A DNA stretch of 64,000 nucleotides from Ruminococcus sp. (GTDB lineage Bacteria > Bacillota > Clostridia > Lachnospirales > Lachnospiraceae): assembly GCA_013911065.1 (NCBI GenBank), contig JACERV010000026.1, forward strand, positions 1 through 64,000. Direction: 5' to 3'. Below the pieces are notes generated by a model. The model made no database searches and had not been told where the DNA came from. It saw nothing but the letters and a program-made list of their open reading frames with translations. Shown piece by piece: positions 1 to 7,764 of this stretch. Numbering within the stretch: the stretch's first letter is position 1; each line of letters starts with the position of its first letter. A program made the translations under genes and the position numbers.

Positions 1-101
1 GGCAATACACTCCTTCAAATAGTTAAAGCTATAGGTCTTTATAAAAAGTCCACAGTGTCACTATTGATTATAACAAAGTTGAAAAGAAAGGAGAGTATGG
101 T

Positions 102-449
102 GTGGAACTAACTACATCATACAAGGTCTATATGGCAGAGGCAAGACGTAAAACAACCATTGAAGAACGTAAAGAAATTGTAGAATACTGTCTTAAACAC
201 AACCGAGATTATAAAGAAACTTCAAGTATTTATGCTGTTTCTTATAGTCAAGTTTATTCTTGGGTGAAAAAATATGAGGCTTATGGAGAAGAAAGCTTAT
301 CAGATAAACGTGGTCGTCACAAAACTGATGATGAGGTAGATGAATTAGAACTTTTACGACGAGAGAATCTCAGGCTTAAACGCCAGCTTGAGGAAAAGGA
401 TATGGTAGTAGAATTATTAAAAAAAGTGAAGGAATTCGAAAGGATGTGA
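102..449 (+). CDS. IS3-family transposase OrfA (helix-turn-helix protein)
   Basis: A 115-residue DNA-binding subunit of an IS3-type transposase. An N-terminal HTH (about residues 18-65, including SSIYAVSYSQVYSWVKKYE) is followed by a leucine-rich coiled coil (ELELLRRENLRLKRQLEEK). In this family that coil drives OrfA/OrfAB dimerisation. The start is GTG at 102 behind AAGGAGAG; the ATG at 96 runs straight into a stop. Near the 3' end the reading frame crosses A AAA AAA G (419-426). A -1 slip there joins the orfB frame without meeting a stop, giving the usual OrfAB fusion. OrfA alone would act as a regulator or inhibitor of transposition (family knowledge). Confidence 0.88.
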   Translation: MELTTSYKVYMAEARRKTTIEERKEIVEYCLKHNRDYKETSSIYAVSYSQVYSWVKKYEAYGEESLSDKRGRHKTDDEVDELELLRRENLRLKRQLEEKDMVVELLKKVKEFERM

Positions 450-1411
450 GACTTGGAAAACTGCGCTACGAGCCTAAATATTTAGCTATTAGGCATTTCC
501 ATGAAACAAAAAATTGGAGTATTGAATGGATGTGTAAACAGCTTGAAATATCTAGAGCTGCTTATTATAAATGGTTGTACCGTGAACCTCCGGAACAGGA
601 GTTAGAAAATATGAAGCTGGCAGAACTTATTATAGAATACGATGAACGCTTTAGTCATATCTTAGGCTATCGCAGAATGACTTCATGGATTAACCACTTC
701 AATCATACTAACTGTAGTAAAAATAAAGTTCATAGGGTTATGAAGAAGTGTGGCATTCATTCTGTAATCAGAAGGAAAAAGAGAAAATATAACTCTTCTA
801 CTCCTGAGATAATAACTGAGAATAAGCTTAGTAGAGATTTTTATGCAACTGCTCCAAATCAGAAGTGGGTTACAGATGTAACCGAGTTTAAAATTCCGGG
901 CGAAAAGAAGAAACTGTATCTAAGTGCCATCCTTGATTTATACGATAGATATCCGATTTCATATGTTATTAGCTGCCGTAACGATAATAATCTAATATTT
1001 AAAACTTTTGATAAAGCAATTGCCTCTAATCCAGATGCAAAACCCGTCTTTCATAGCCATAGAGGCTTCCAATATACAAGTAAAGTTTTTCAAAAGAGAC
1101 TTAAGGAACAGGAAATGGAACAATCAATGTCCAGGGTTGGCCATTGTATTGATAATGGTCCTACAGAAGGCTTTTGGGGGATTATTAAAACAGAAATGTA
1201 TCAAATGTATGAAATCACTGACGAAGCATCAATGAGACATGCAATACAGGATTATATAAAGTTTTACAGTGAAGAACGACCTCAAGATAGATATCATTGT
1301 AAGACACCTCTGGAAGTAAGAACAGAAGCATTATCATCGAAGAAACCGAAGGAATATCCTATTCCTGAAAACAAACGGATAGAGAAATATAAAGAAAAAT
1401 GGTGTGCGTAG
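446..1411 (+). CDS. IS3-family transposase OrfB (rve integrase domain), second catalytic Asp replaced
   Basis: Catalytic part of an IS3/IS150-type transposase: an HTH_21 segment (residues 50-110) then an RNase-H-fold integrase core. The first catalytic Asp is in KWVTDVTEF and the Glu is in DNGPTEGFWG. The middle motif, normally HSDRGxQY in this family, reads FHSHRGFQY, so the expected Asp (GAT) is a His (CAT). This should abolish DDE chemistry. OrfB begins at an internal GTG overlapping the orfA stop, but its normal product is the OrfAB fusion made by -1 frameshifting. Length (321 aa) is normal and the C-terminal YHCKTPLEVR block is intact, so this is a point-mutated copy and not a truncated one. 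Confidence 0.9.
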   Translation: MRLGKLRYEPKYLAIRHFHETKNWSIEWMCKQLEISRAAYYKWLYREPPEQELENMKLAELIIEYDERFSHILGYRRMTSWINHFNHTNCSKNKVHRVMKKCGIHSVIRRKKRKYNSSTPEIITENKLSRDFYATAPNQKWVTDVTEFKIPGEKKKLYLSAILDLYDRYPISYVISCRNDNNLIFKTFDKAIASNPDAKPVFHSHRGFQYTSKVFQKRLKEQEMEQSMSRVGHCIDNGPTEGFWGIIKTEMYQMYEITDEASMRHAIQDYIKFYSEERPQDRYHCKTPLEVRTEALSSKKPKEYPIPENKRIEKYKEKWCA

Positions 1412-1554
1412 AAAAACGGCCACAAAAATCGTGCGACCGTTCATCAGCACCTAATTTAGATATTTAACATGTCTACTTGACAGGGGGCATATCATTTCGT
1501 AGTTAGTAGTTCTTTGGCCTCTTTTCAGTGTTAAATTGAAATTAACGATATTAA

Positions 1555-1962
1555 TTAACTATATCTCTGTTCATATATTTCTTTTGGTATTGGAATAATG
1601 CAAAAAGGATGTCCTGATATGTCTATCATTACTTTCCAACTATTTGAAAATTGGCTTTCTGACATTTTAGCTCCACACCTAATTGCGTGTTCTATTTTAC
1701 TTTCAAATTCATCCGTACTAACATAAAAATCCAAATGTATCATTTGTTGTTGTTCTGTTTTATTTGATGGCCATTTTGGTTTTCTATAATCAGGATTTTC
1801 TTGAAATACCAAAGGTGTCTCACTATAATCATCTTTTATCACAGTTATCCATTTTTCTCCTTCATTAATTTGGCTACTTTTAGTCCATCCTAATAGTCTT
1901 GCATAAAAATCAGACAATTCTTCAATGTTATCACTATCTAATACTATTGCACCTAATCTCAT
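1555..1962 (-). CDS. VOC-superfamily (glyoxalase-like) protein
   Basis: A 135-residue single-domain protein of the vicinal-oxygen-chelate fold, glyoxalase-like subtype. The N terminus (MRLGAIVLDSDNIEELSDFY) and the C-terminal strand (ISGHPFCIIP) are typical of a beta-alpha-beta-beta-beta repeat protein. Metal-ligand residues are plausible (His in MIHLDFYV, His in SGHPFC) but I cannot assign a substrate. Members of this group include bleomycin-binding and dioxygenase-like proteins, and many have no known function. It stands alone between the IS element and a tRNA, with an AGGAG-type ribosome site directly before ATG. Its base composition is AT-richer than the ATPase genes, so it may be accessory DNA. 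Confidence 0.75.
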   Translation of the reverse strand: MRLGAIVLDSDNIEELSDFYARLLGWTKSSQINEGEKWITVIKDDYSETPLVFQENPDYRKPKWPSNKTEQQQMIHLDFYVSTDEFESKIEHAIRCGAKMSESQFSNSWKVMIDISGHPFCIIPIPKEIYEQRYS

Positions 1963-2229
1963 GATGATTTCTCCTTGTCAACAAATTGAAATTTATACAT
2001 TTAGGATACAGCAATCTCTACTAACTATCAATATTAAATTGTCAATGTACAATAGGTTAACTAAATTCTAATTCAGTAAAAAATGGACTATTTATTTTGT
2101 TCGCGACCATTTTCGCGGCAAACTTTCTCCTCCCATTCTTCCCAATACAAAATCCTTTTCCGACATGGCTTTTTTCAGATTTTCTTTCCACTCTCTCAAA
2201 CCCCAGTATTTTTAAGGATTTTTAAGCAC

Positions 2230-2272
2230 AAAAAAACACCGTCCCCGACGCTCCAACTCGTCAAAAACAGTG
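2230..2272 (-). terminator. rho-independent terminator of tRNA-Lys
   Basis: On the minus strand CACTGT...ACGGTG encloses an inner GACG/CGTC stem and is followed by a run of seven T. It lies just past the 3' end of the tRNA and fits a tRNA transcript terminator. Confidence 0.7.
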
Positions 2273-2279
2273 CCTTGAG

Positions 2280-2352
2280 TACGCGATTGGGGGTTCGAAC
2301 CCCAGACACCCTGATTAAGAGTCAGGTGCTCTACCAACTGAGCTAATCGCGC
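2280..2352 (-). tRNA. tRNA-Lys (anticodon CTT)
   Basis: The minus strand folds into a complete 73-nt cloverleaf. It has acceptor GCGCGAT/ATCGCGT (first pair G-U), D arm GCTC-AGTTGGTA-GAGC, anticodon arm CCTGA-CTCTTAA-TCAGG with anticodon CTT, a 5-nt variable loop, and T arm TGGGG-TTCGAAC-CCCCA. The discriminator is A and the 3' CCA is not encoded. A good promoter lies about 50 nt upstream and a terminator follows directly, so it appears to be a single-gene unit. Confidence 0.95.
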
Positions 2353-2402
2353 ATACGCTTTTATTCAATTAACGTTGTCTCTAAATAAGTAACGCAAGTA
2401 AT

Positions 2403-2431
2403 ACTATAAATCATACAACCAAAAATTGCAA
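2403..2431 (-). promoter_or_regulatory. sigma-A promoter of tRNA-Lys
   Basis: Minus strand TTGCAA, 17-nt spacer, TATAGT. It is about 50 nt upstream of the tRNA 5' end, in a very AT-rich stretch. Confidence 0.65.
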
Positions 2432-2527
2432 GCGTTTTTTTACAAATTTTTTAACAATTTTTTACTTTTATAAACATTTTAAAAACAAATAACTTCGGAG
2501 CTTCTTTCGGGAAAGATTTTTCAAAAA

Positions 2528-2556
2528 GGGAACTGCCTTCTATCAAGACAGTTCCC
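2528..2556 (-). terminator. terminator after thioredoxin gene
   Basis: GGGAACTG/CAGTTCCC 8-bp stem with T-rich flanks on both sides (TTTTT on the minus strand), directly after the thioredoxin stop codon. Confidence 0.75.
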
Positions 2557-2565
2557 TTTATCTAT

Positions 2566-2889
2566 CTATGTCTTAATCATATCCACTAATACATTCTTAC
2601 TCAGAATCCCACTGGCCGCAGCTACAGGTTTTCCCCATTTGAAAACGACAAATGTGGGGACTACCCCAATACCAATTTCTGCTGCCAGGGCTTTATTATC
2701 GTCAATATTAATTTGGCATACCTTAACCCTGCCGTCATACTCGTCAGCAAGTTCATCCAGGATACTCTCCATCATAGCACACTTCCTGCACCATGCGGCA
2801 TAAAATTCAACCAATACGGGCGTTTTCGATTTCAGAACCTCCTGTGGATAACTTTTCGCAGTCACTTTGATTTTCATAGCAAACACCAC
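2566..2889 (-). CDS. thioredoxin-family protein (WCRKC active site)
   Basis: Small cytoplasmic thiol-disulfide oxidoreductase with the thioredoxin fold. The redox motif is WCRKC (residues 33-37, in FYAAWCRKCAMM) rather than the classical WCGPC. The cis-Pro loop GVVPTFVVFKWG is present. The basic RK dipeptide between the cysteines should shift redox potential or partner choice, so a housekeeping TrxA role is not certain. The tracked start is GTG at 2889; an in-frame ATG at 2877 (MKIKVTAK) is an alternative, and neither has a strong Shine-Dalgarno. It is the last gene of a minus-strand run (trmB, small Cys-rich ORF, trx) and is followed by a terminator. Confidence 0.88.
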   Translation of the reverse strand: MVFAMKIKVTAKSYPQEVLKSKTPVLVEFYAAWCRKCAMMESILDELADEYDGRVKVCQINIDDNKALAAEIGIGVVPTFVVFKWGKPVAAASGILSKNVLVDMIKT

Positions 2890-2904
2890 ATTTCTTCTTA
2901 AACT

Positions 2905-3045
2905 CTATTTGCCACAGCGGCTCCCATTATTCAAAATTTCACACACTTCTACAAAAGAACGTTTCAGGCACATTAATTTGCGGTTCAAGTCCGGCCTGCA
3001 GTACATCTTACGGCAGACATAATCTTTCCAGCTTCTTCTTCTCAT
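2905..3045 (-). CDS. possible 46-aa Cys-rich basic small protein (not in ORF track)
   Basis: An open frame ATG-to-TAG fills the gap between trmB and thioredoxin on their strand. The product is about 46 residues with five Cys and many Arg/Lys (starts MRRRSWKDYVC, contains CRPDLNRKLMCLKRSF). It ends 16 nt before the thioredoxin start. The only ribosome-site candidate is a weak AGGGGT. The composition looks protein-like rather than random, and position suggests co-transcription with thioredoxin. I do not recognise a family, and it could be fortuitous. Confidence 0.4.
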   Translation of the reverse strand: MRRRSWKDYVCRKMYCRPDLNRKLMCLKRSFVEVCEILNNGSRCGK

Positions 3046-3130
3046 CCATACCCCTATCCGCCTGAGACGCTGTACCAGGCTTCATCTACTCATAGTTATA
3101 TTATGATAGATATGAGAAAATGTGACTCCT

Positions 3131-3781
3131 CTATTTTCGAATCGCAATCATCTTATTAATAGGATTTCCCTTTGAAGAAAATTTCTCCTCATATTCCGTC
3201 CTCACATTGTCTCTGTTAAGCGTTTCGTGATGATGCAGGTCATATGTGTATTTGCTGATTGTCCATCCTGCCTCCTTCGCCTGTCCCAGAGAGAAATTAA
3301 ACAGCTCTGTATTATCTGTTTTAAATTCAATCTGCCCGCAAGGCTCCAGAACCTCCTCATAGCGCGCCAGAAATTCCTTGGAAGTCAGCCGCCGCTTTGC
3401 ATGACGTGCCTTAGGCCACGGGTCCGAAAAATTCAGGTAAATCCGTTCTACCTCATTATGTGAAAAGACATCCCCGATATTTTGAGCATCCATACAGACA
3501 AAACGTACATTTTTCAATTCCTTGAACTCTTCCGTATCAAATTTTTCTACAGCCCGCAGCAAGACACTGGAATATCTTTCTATTCCTATATAATTAATAT
3601 CCGGATGCATAAGAGCCATATTTAATATGAAGCCTCCCTTTCCCATGCCAATCTCAATGTGTATGGGATTTTTATTACTAAACACCTGTCTCCAGCATCC
3701 TCTTTGAGCCTCAGGCCTTTTAATCACTGCAGGATGGGTCTGGATTGTCCCTTCTGCACGTGGAATATTTCTTAATCTCAT
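3131..3781 (-). CDS. trmB: tRNA (guanine-N7-)-methyltransferase
   Basis: Makes m7G46 in the variable loop of tRNAs using S-adenosylmethionine. At 216 aa it is a typical single-domain Rossmann methyltransferase. The SAM-binding motif is IHIEIGMGKGGFI (about residues 40-52), the acidic ribose-binding region is IGIERYSS, and the family signature is YLNFSDPWPKARHAKRRL. The ATG start has an AAGGAG site. A promoter (TTGATT-16-TATACT) lies 50-75 nt upstream, so trmB heads the minus-strand run that continues to thioredoxin. Confidence 0.95.
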   Translation of the reverse strand: MRLRNIPRAEGTIQTHPAVIKRPEAQRGCWRQVFSNKNPIHIEIGMGKGGFILNMALMHPDINYIGIERYSSVLLRAVEKFDTEEFKELKNVRFVCMDAQNIGDVFSHNEVERIYLNFSDPWPKARHAKRRLTSKEFLARYEEVLEPCGQIEFKTDNTELFNFSLGQAKEAGWTISKYTYDLHHHETLNRDNVRTEYEEKFSSKGNPINKMIAIRK

Positions 3782-3828
3782 ATTTATTACTCCTTTTTAT
3801 TTCTCTCCCCAAATTATGTTTTATGGTA

Positions 3829-3856
3829 AGTATAATACAGATTAGTTAAAAATCAA
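3829..3856 (-). promoter_or_regulatory. promoter of trmB
   Basis: Minus strand TTGATT, 16-nt spacer, TATACT, about 50 nt upstream of the trmB ATG. Confidence 0.55.
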
Positions 3857-3949
3857 TCCTCTTCTTGTGAAAAATCAAAATTTTTTCAATTTTTTTGTTT
3901 TAAAAATAAGTCCGGTCTAAACCGGTCGAAATAACGTCCTGTACTCACC

Positions 3950-3977
3950 TTGCTTTTTTTCCGAAATGGTGTATGAT
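3950..3977 (+). promoter_or_regulatory. probable promoter of the V-ATPase operon
   Basis: TTGCTT, 16-nt spacer, TATGAT ending 38 nt before the first ATPase gene. A small dyad (CCGGTCTAAACCGG, 3911-3924) precedes it and could be an operator, but I cannot name a regulator. Confidence 0.5.
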
Positions 3978-4015
3978 TAAAACAACTACTAATAACAAAC
4001 TACGGGAGGCTTACT

Positions 4016-4327
4016 ATGGACTCTATTGTGAAGAGGTTATCAGAAATAGAATCTGCTGCCGCTGCCATTGTGAACCATGCAGAAGCGCAGAAGGCGGCCC
4101 TGGATGAGGAGTACCAGGAGGCACGCCGCAAGTTTGATAAAAAACTGGAAGCAAAAACACAGGACAGAATTGCAAAAATACGGGATGAATTAGAGCGCAG
4201 CAAGGCAAAACTTATTGCAAGTCAGGCCGGAACGAACAATGATTTTATCACAGCTCTACAAAAGGAATATAATGAAAAGCATACGGATTATGCTCAGGAA
4301 ATCCTAAAACGGATTACAGAGGTGTAG
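4016..4327 (+). CDS. V-type ATPase peripheral-stalk coiled-coil subunit (H/G-like)
   Basis: A 103-residue, almost fully helical and highly charged protein (ESAAAAIVNHAEAQKAALDEEYQEARRKF). It has the length and composition of the small stalk subunit that pairs with subunit E to form the stator of bacterial V/A-ATPases (NtpF or AhaH type). The assignment rests on coiled-coil character and on being first gene of the operon, since these subunits diverge fast. It has an excellent ribosome site (GGGAGG) before ATG. The next gene starts 4 nt after its stop, so translation is probably coupled. Confidence 0.8.
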   Translation: MDSIVKRLSEIESAAAAIVNHAEAQKAALDEEYQEARRKFDKKLEAKTQDRIAKIRDELERSKAKLIASQAGTNNDFITALQKEYNEKHTDYAQEILKRITEV

Positions 4328-4330
4328 CCT

Positions 4331-5377
4331 ATGGGAAATCTGCTTGTTTACAGTGGAATTGTGACTAAAATCCGCGCTATGGAAGCCCGGCTTTTAAAAC
4401 TGGAGCAATTTGAGGAGATTGCAGGTCTTCACAGTGTACCAGAAGTGTTTACCTATCTGAAGGAGAACTCTTCCTATGCTGATGTTTTAGAGGCAATTGA
4501 CGAAACAAGGCTTCACCGCGGCGATATCGAAAAGATTTTAATCCAATCCTTATATCTGGATTATCAGAAAATTTTTGCCTTTTGCAACCTGGAACAGCGA
4601 AAATTTTTAAAAGTTTATATGAAGCGCTACGAAATTGATTTGATCAATTATTGTTTTCGCATTGTAATTAATCATTATGACCAACCCTTTGATTTAGACT
4701 ATAAAAAACCTTTCTTTGACAAGTATTCCAACATTTCTATTGAGAAGCTGATTACATCAAAAACAACGGATGAACTTGTTGAAAACCTGAAAGGTACAGA
4801 ATACCACTCACCATTGAAGAAGCTTAAGGACAGCCACCCGGTCACCCTATTTGATTATGACCTGACTCTGGATTTGTATTATTTTTCTTCTATATGGAAA
4901 AGCAGAAAAAAGATGCTAAAAAAGAAGGAATTAGAAATTTTTACCCGTGACTGCGGTTCGAAGATTGATTTGCTGAACCTAGAATGGATATATAGGGCGA
5001 AAAAGTACTATGATATGGTACCGGCAGACATTTATTCTCTTCTTATTCCTATACACTACAAGATTTCTACGACTTTAATTAAGGAGCTTGTAGAATCATC
5101 TAATATAGAAGAATTTTATTTGTCGATGCAGAAAACATCCTATTCCCGTCACTATGATTTTGAGCAAAACCTAACAATTGAACAGATGTATACAAACTGC
5201 CTGCATCACCTTTATACCATAGACAGAAGGCGCAACCCCTATTCCATTGCCACAATTAATACCTATTTATTCCTGAAAGAAGAAGAGCTCAGAAAGCTGA
5301 CGACCGCTATAGAATGTATCCGTTACAGTCTTACACCCAGCGAAACGTTAGCGTACGTTGGAGGTATAACGCAATGA
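4331..5377 (+). CDS. V-type ATP synthase subunit C (central-stalk socket, AC39-like)
   Basis: A 348-residue soluble helical protein of the V-ATPase subunit C/d (AC39) family. This family forms the socket joining the D/F rotor shaft to the proteolipid ring. Family-like features are the starting block (YSGIVTKIRAMEARLL) and repeated helical modules ending in a tyrosine-rich C terminus (NPYSIATINTYLFLKEEELRKLTTAIECIRY). Its stop overlaps the ATG of subunit I as ATGA (5374-5377), the usual sign of coupled translation. Gene order C before I differs from the Enterococcus hirae ntp operon, but such orders are found in Clostridia. Confidence 0.88.
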   Translation: MGNLLVYSGIVTKIRAMEARLLKLEQFEEIAGLHSVPEVFTYLKENSSYADVLEAIDETRLHRGDIEKILIQSLYLDYQKIFAFCNLEQRKFLKVYMKRYEIDLINYCFRIVINHYDQPFDLDYKKPFFDKYSNISIEKLITSKTTDELVENLKGTEYHSPLKKLKDSHPVTLFDYDLTLDLYYFSSIWKSRKKMLKKKELEIFTRDCGSKIDLLNLEWIYRAKKYYDMVPADIYSLLIPIHYKISTTLIKELVESSNIEEFYLSMQKTSYSRHYDFEQNLTIEQMYTNCLHHLYTIDRRRNPYSIATINTYLFLKEEELRKLTTAIECIRYSLTPSETLAYVGGITQ

Positions 5378-7320
5378 TTGTTAAAATGAAATTCATTAAC
5401 ATCTCTGGCCCTCGGAACGACATAGACCGGGTAACAGATCTTTACTTGTCTCGCTATGAAATCCAGTTGGAGTCAGCCCTCTCCGAACTGAAGACAATTG
5501 ATGATCTGAGACCTTTCGTAGAAATAAATCCGTACCGGGATGCTTTGAATAAGGCTATACTATTTGTAGACTATCTGCAGAATCCAGAAGATATTATACC
5601 AGATGATTCCCTTGGCTTGAATGATATGTTTGAGGTTATACGAAAAGCAAATGAAAGCTATATGGAATTACAGGAAAAGAAAGAGGAACACAAGAAGAAA
5701 ATTGACAGTCTGAGAAAAAAACAGCAGATTATTTCTCCTTTCCGCCCTATCGACTGTGAGTTAGGACAAGTCTTGAACTATAAGTATATCGCATACCGGT
5801 TTGGACGGATTGCGGTAGAATATTACAACAAGATGAACAAGTACCTGATGGATGGACTCAGTGCTATTTTTGTGGAGGGAGAGCGGGATGAAAGTTATGT
5901 GTACGGAGCATATTTTGTATCTCCGGGAGAATCCCAAAAGGTAGATGCCGTGTTCCGTTCCCTTCATTTTGAAACAATACGGCTGTCTGACGAATTTCGC
6001 AAGACTCCTGCTGAAGAGTATCATAGGCTGGTCCGGGAGATTTACAATGTGACTCAGAAAGTTGAAGAACTGGACAAAGCGGCAGGCAAAATGCTCCTTA
6101 CACATGCATCTCAGCTCATTGCCGCAAGAAACCGCCTGGAAGAGCTTGCTAATAACTTTGATGTCCGTAAAATGGCAGCCAGGGTTGAAAACCAAAAGGA
6201 AGATTACTATATTTTGTGCGGCTGGATGTCAGAAAAGGACATTGAGATGTTTTTGCTGGAAGTAGAAAATGATGACAAAGTTTTTGTAGTTGTAGAGGAT
6301 ATTCCCAATACTTATTTTAGTGAACCTCCCACAAAATTAAAAAATCCAGGGATTTTTAAGCCCTTTGAAATGTTTATCGAGATGTATGGCCTGCCCTCTC
6401 ATAATGAGATGGATCCCACCATATTTGTGGGCCTGACTTATTCCTTTATATTTGGAGTTATGTTTGGAGATGTGGGGCAAGGACTTTTGCTTCTTATCGG
6501 CGGCGGATTAATCTATTGCTTCAAGAAAATTCCTCTGGCAGGAATTATCGCAACAACCGGTATTTTTTCTATGATTTTTGGGTTTATGTTTGGCAGTGTG
6601 TTTGGGTTTGAAAATGTCATTCCCCCATTGTGGCTAAGACCTATTGATAATATGACCATGCTGCCGTTTATCGGGAAATTAAATACTGTTTTCATTGTAT
6701 CGGTAGCTTTTGGTATGGGCATCATTCTAATTGCAATGCTCCTGCACATTATCAATGCCATCCGGGCACACGATACAGAAAATATCTGGTTCGATTCCAA
6801 TGGAATTGCCGGATTCATATTTTATCTTTCTGCCGTAGTTACCATTGTGTTATTCATGACAGGCCATAAACTCCCAGGAGGAATTGTAATGGCTGTTATG
6901 TTTGGTTTACCACTTTTGTTTATTTTATTTAAAGAGCCAATCACAAGGAAACTTCAGAAACGTGCAGATACAATGGAAGGAAGTGCGGGCATGTTTCTCA
7001 TACAAGGTTTTTTTGAATTGTTTGAGACACTTTTGAGTTACTTTTCCAACACACTCTCTTTCGTTCGTATTGGCGCTTTTGCTGTCAGCCATACTGCCAT
7101 TATGGAAGTGGTGCTGCTCCTGGCTGGTGCAGAAAGCGGCTCTCCGAACTGGGCCGGCGTTATACTGGGTAATCTGTTCGTATGTGGGTTTGAAGGGCTG
7201 ATTGTGGGAATCCAAGTGCTCCGTCTGGAATATTATGAGATGTTCAGCCGCTTTTACAAAGGAGGAGGCAGAGCTTTTGAGCCATATACTAAGAAAACGA
7301 AAAAAGCAATGAGAAAGTAG
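5374..7320 (+). CDS. V-type ATP synthase subunit I (membrane stator, a-subunit)
   Basis: About 648 aa. An N-terminal cytoplasmic half (to residue ~340) contains coiled-coil arms that bind the peripheral stalks. A C-terminal half has around seven to eight membrane spans, beginning YSFIFGVMFGDVGQGLLLL. The ion-channel helix includes the conserved Arg region SFVRIGAFAVSHTAI. The track start at 5314 lies inside subunit C. I prefer ATG 5374 (MIVKMKFINIS), which overlaps the subunit C stop as ATGA. The protein forms the static half-channels through which H+ or Na+ passes to the K ring. Confidence 0.93.
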   Translation: MIVKMKFINISGPRNDIDRVTDLYLSRYEIQLESALSELKTIDDLRPFVEINPYRDALNKAILFVDYLQNPEDIIPDDSLGLNDMFEVIRKANESYMELQEKKEEHKKKIDSLRKKQQIISPFRPIDCELGQVLNYKYIAYRFGRIAVEYYNKMNKYLMDGLSAIFVEGERDESYVYGAYFVSPGESQKVDAVFRSLHFETIRLSDEFRKTPAEEYHRLVREIYNVTQKVEELDKAAGKMLLTHASQLIAARNRLEELANNFDVRKMAARVENQKEDYYILCGWMSEKDIEMFLLEVENDDKVFVVVEDIPNTYFSEPPTKLKNPGIFKPFEMFIEMYGLPSHNEMDPTIFVGLTYSFIFGVMFGDVGQGLLLLIGGGLIYCFKKIPLAGIIATTGIFSMIFGFMFGSVFGFENVIPPLWLRPIDNMTMLPFIGKLNTVFIVSVAFGMGIILIAMLLHIINAIRAHDTENIWFDSNGIAGFIFYLSAVVTIVLFMTGHKLPGGIVMAVMFGLPLLFILFKEPITRKLQKRADTMEGSAGMFLIQGFFELFETLLSYFSNTLSFVRIGAFAVSHTAIMEVVLLLAGAESGSPNWAGVILGNLFVCGFEGLIVGIQVLRLEYYEMFSRFYKGGGRAFEPYTKKTKKAMRK

Positions 7321-7334
7321 GGAGGACTTTAATT

Positions 7335-7763
7335 ATGACTTTAGCAACAAAAAGTATTTTTATTGCAGCTTTAATTTTAAGCATTATCATTCCATTTGGG
7401 TACTATTTAATTGGAGAAAAGAATAAAAAACGTTACAAAAAAACCATTGGTGTAAATGTATTTTTCTTCTTTAGCTCTCTTGTTATTGCGTCTATTATGA
7501 TGCTGGGCGGTGAAGTACAGGCAGCCGATGCTGCCGCTGCCGCTTCTACTGCAACAGGACTTGGCTATCTCGCTGCCGCTCTGGTTACCGGTTTATCCTG
7601 TATCGGCGGAGGTATTGCCGTGGCAAGCGCTTCCAGTGCCGCTCTTGGAGCACTCACTGAGGATTCCAGCGTACTCGGTAAATCCCTCATTTTCGTAGGT
7701 CTTGCAGAAGGTGTCTGCCTGTATGGATTAATCATCTCCTTCATGATCTTAGGAAAGTTATAA
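7335..7763 (+). CDS. V-type ATP synthase subunit K (proteolipid ring), four-helix with one ion site
   Basis: A 142-aa membrane rotor subunit. The C-terminal hairpin is a standard proteolipid: glycine/alanine-rich helix (GYLAAALVTGLSCIGGGIA), polar loop, then the ion-binding helix with the key Glu in VGLAEGVCLYG. The N-terminal hairpin (two hydrophobic spans, residues 7-27 and 38-58) does not resemble a second proteolipid copy, unlike E. hirae NtpK. It is followed by an AADAAAAAS linker. I do not see the helix-2 Gln typical of Na+-binding sites, so proton use is possible but not proven. A GGGAGG-like ribosome site precedes it. Confidence 0.9.
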   Translation: MTLATKSIFIAALILSIIIPFGYYLIGEKNKKRYKKTIGVNVFFFFSSLVIASIMMLGGEVQAADAAAAASTATGLGYLAAALVTGLSCIGGGIAVASASSAALGALTEDSSVLGKSLIFVGLAEGVCLYGLIISFMILGKL

Positions 7764-7764
7764 T

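Larger units (their letters stand above)
1..1487 (+). mobile_element. IS3-family insertion sequence (IS150-like), left end not resolved
   Basis: Two overlapping ORFs (HTH orfA, DDE-type orfB) in the -1 arrangement typical of IS3-family elements. A slippery A7G run lies at 419-426. After orfB, the sequence gtctacttgacaggggg (1471-1487) looks like a terminal inverted repeat, but I could not find its partner in bases 1-101. The left end therefore probably lies outside the window or has diverged, and the start given is only the window edge. The second catalytic Asp appears mutated, so this copy is probably immobile on its own. Confidence 0.7.

Noticed and set aside
2083-2346. 87-aa plus-strand ORF in the track
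   Set aside because: It runs antisense through tRNA-Lys and its terminator; no protein-like character.
2965-2995. GCGGTTCAAGTCCGGC resembles a tRNA T arm
   Set aside because: No acceptor, D or anticodon arm around it, and the stem does not pair fully; it falls inside the small ORF candidate.
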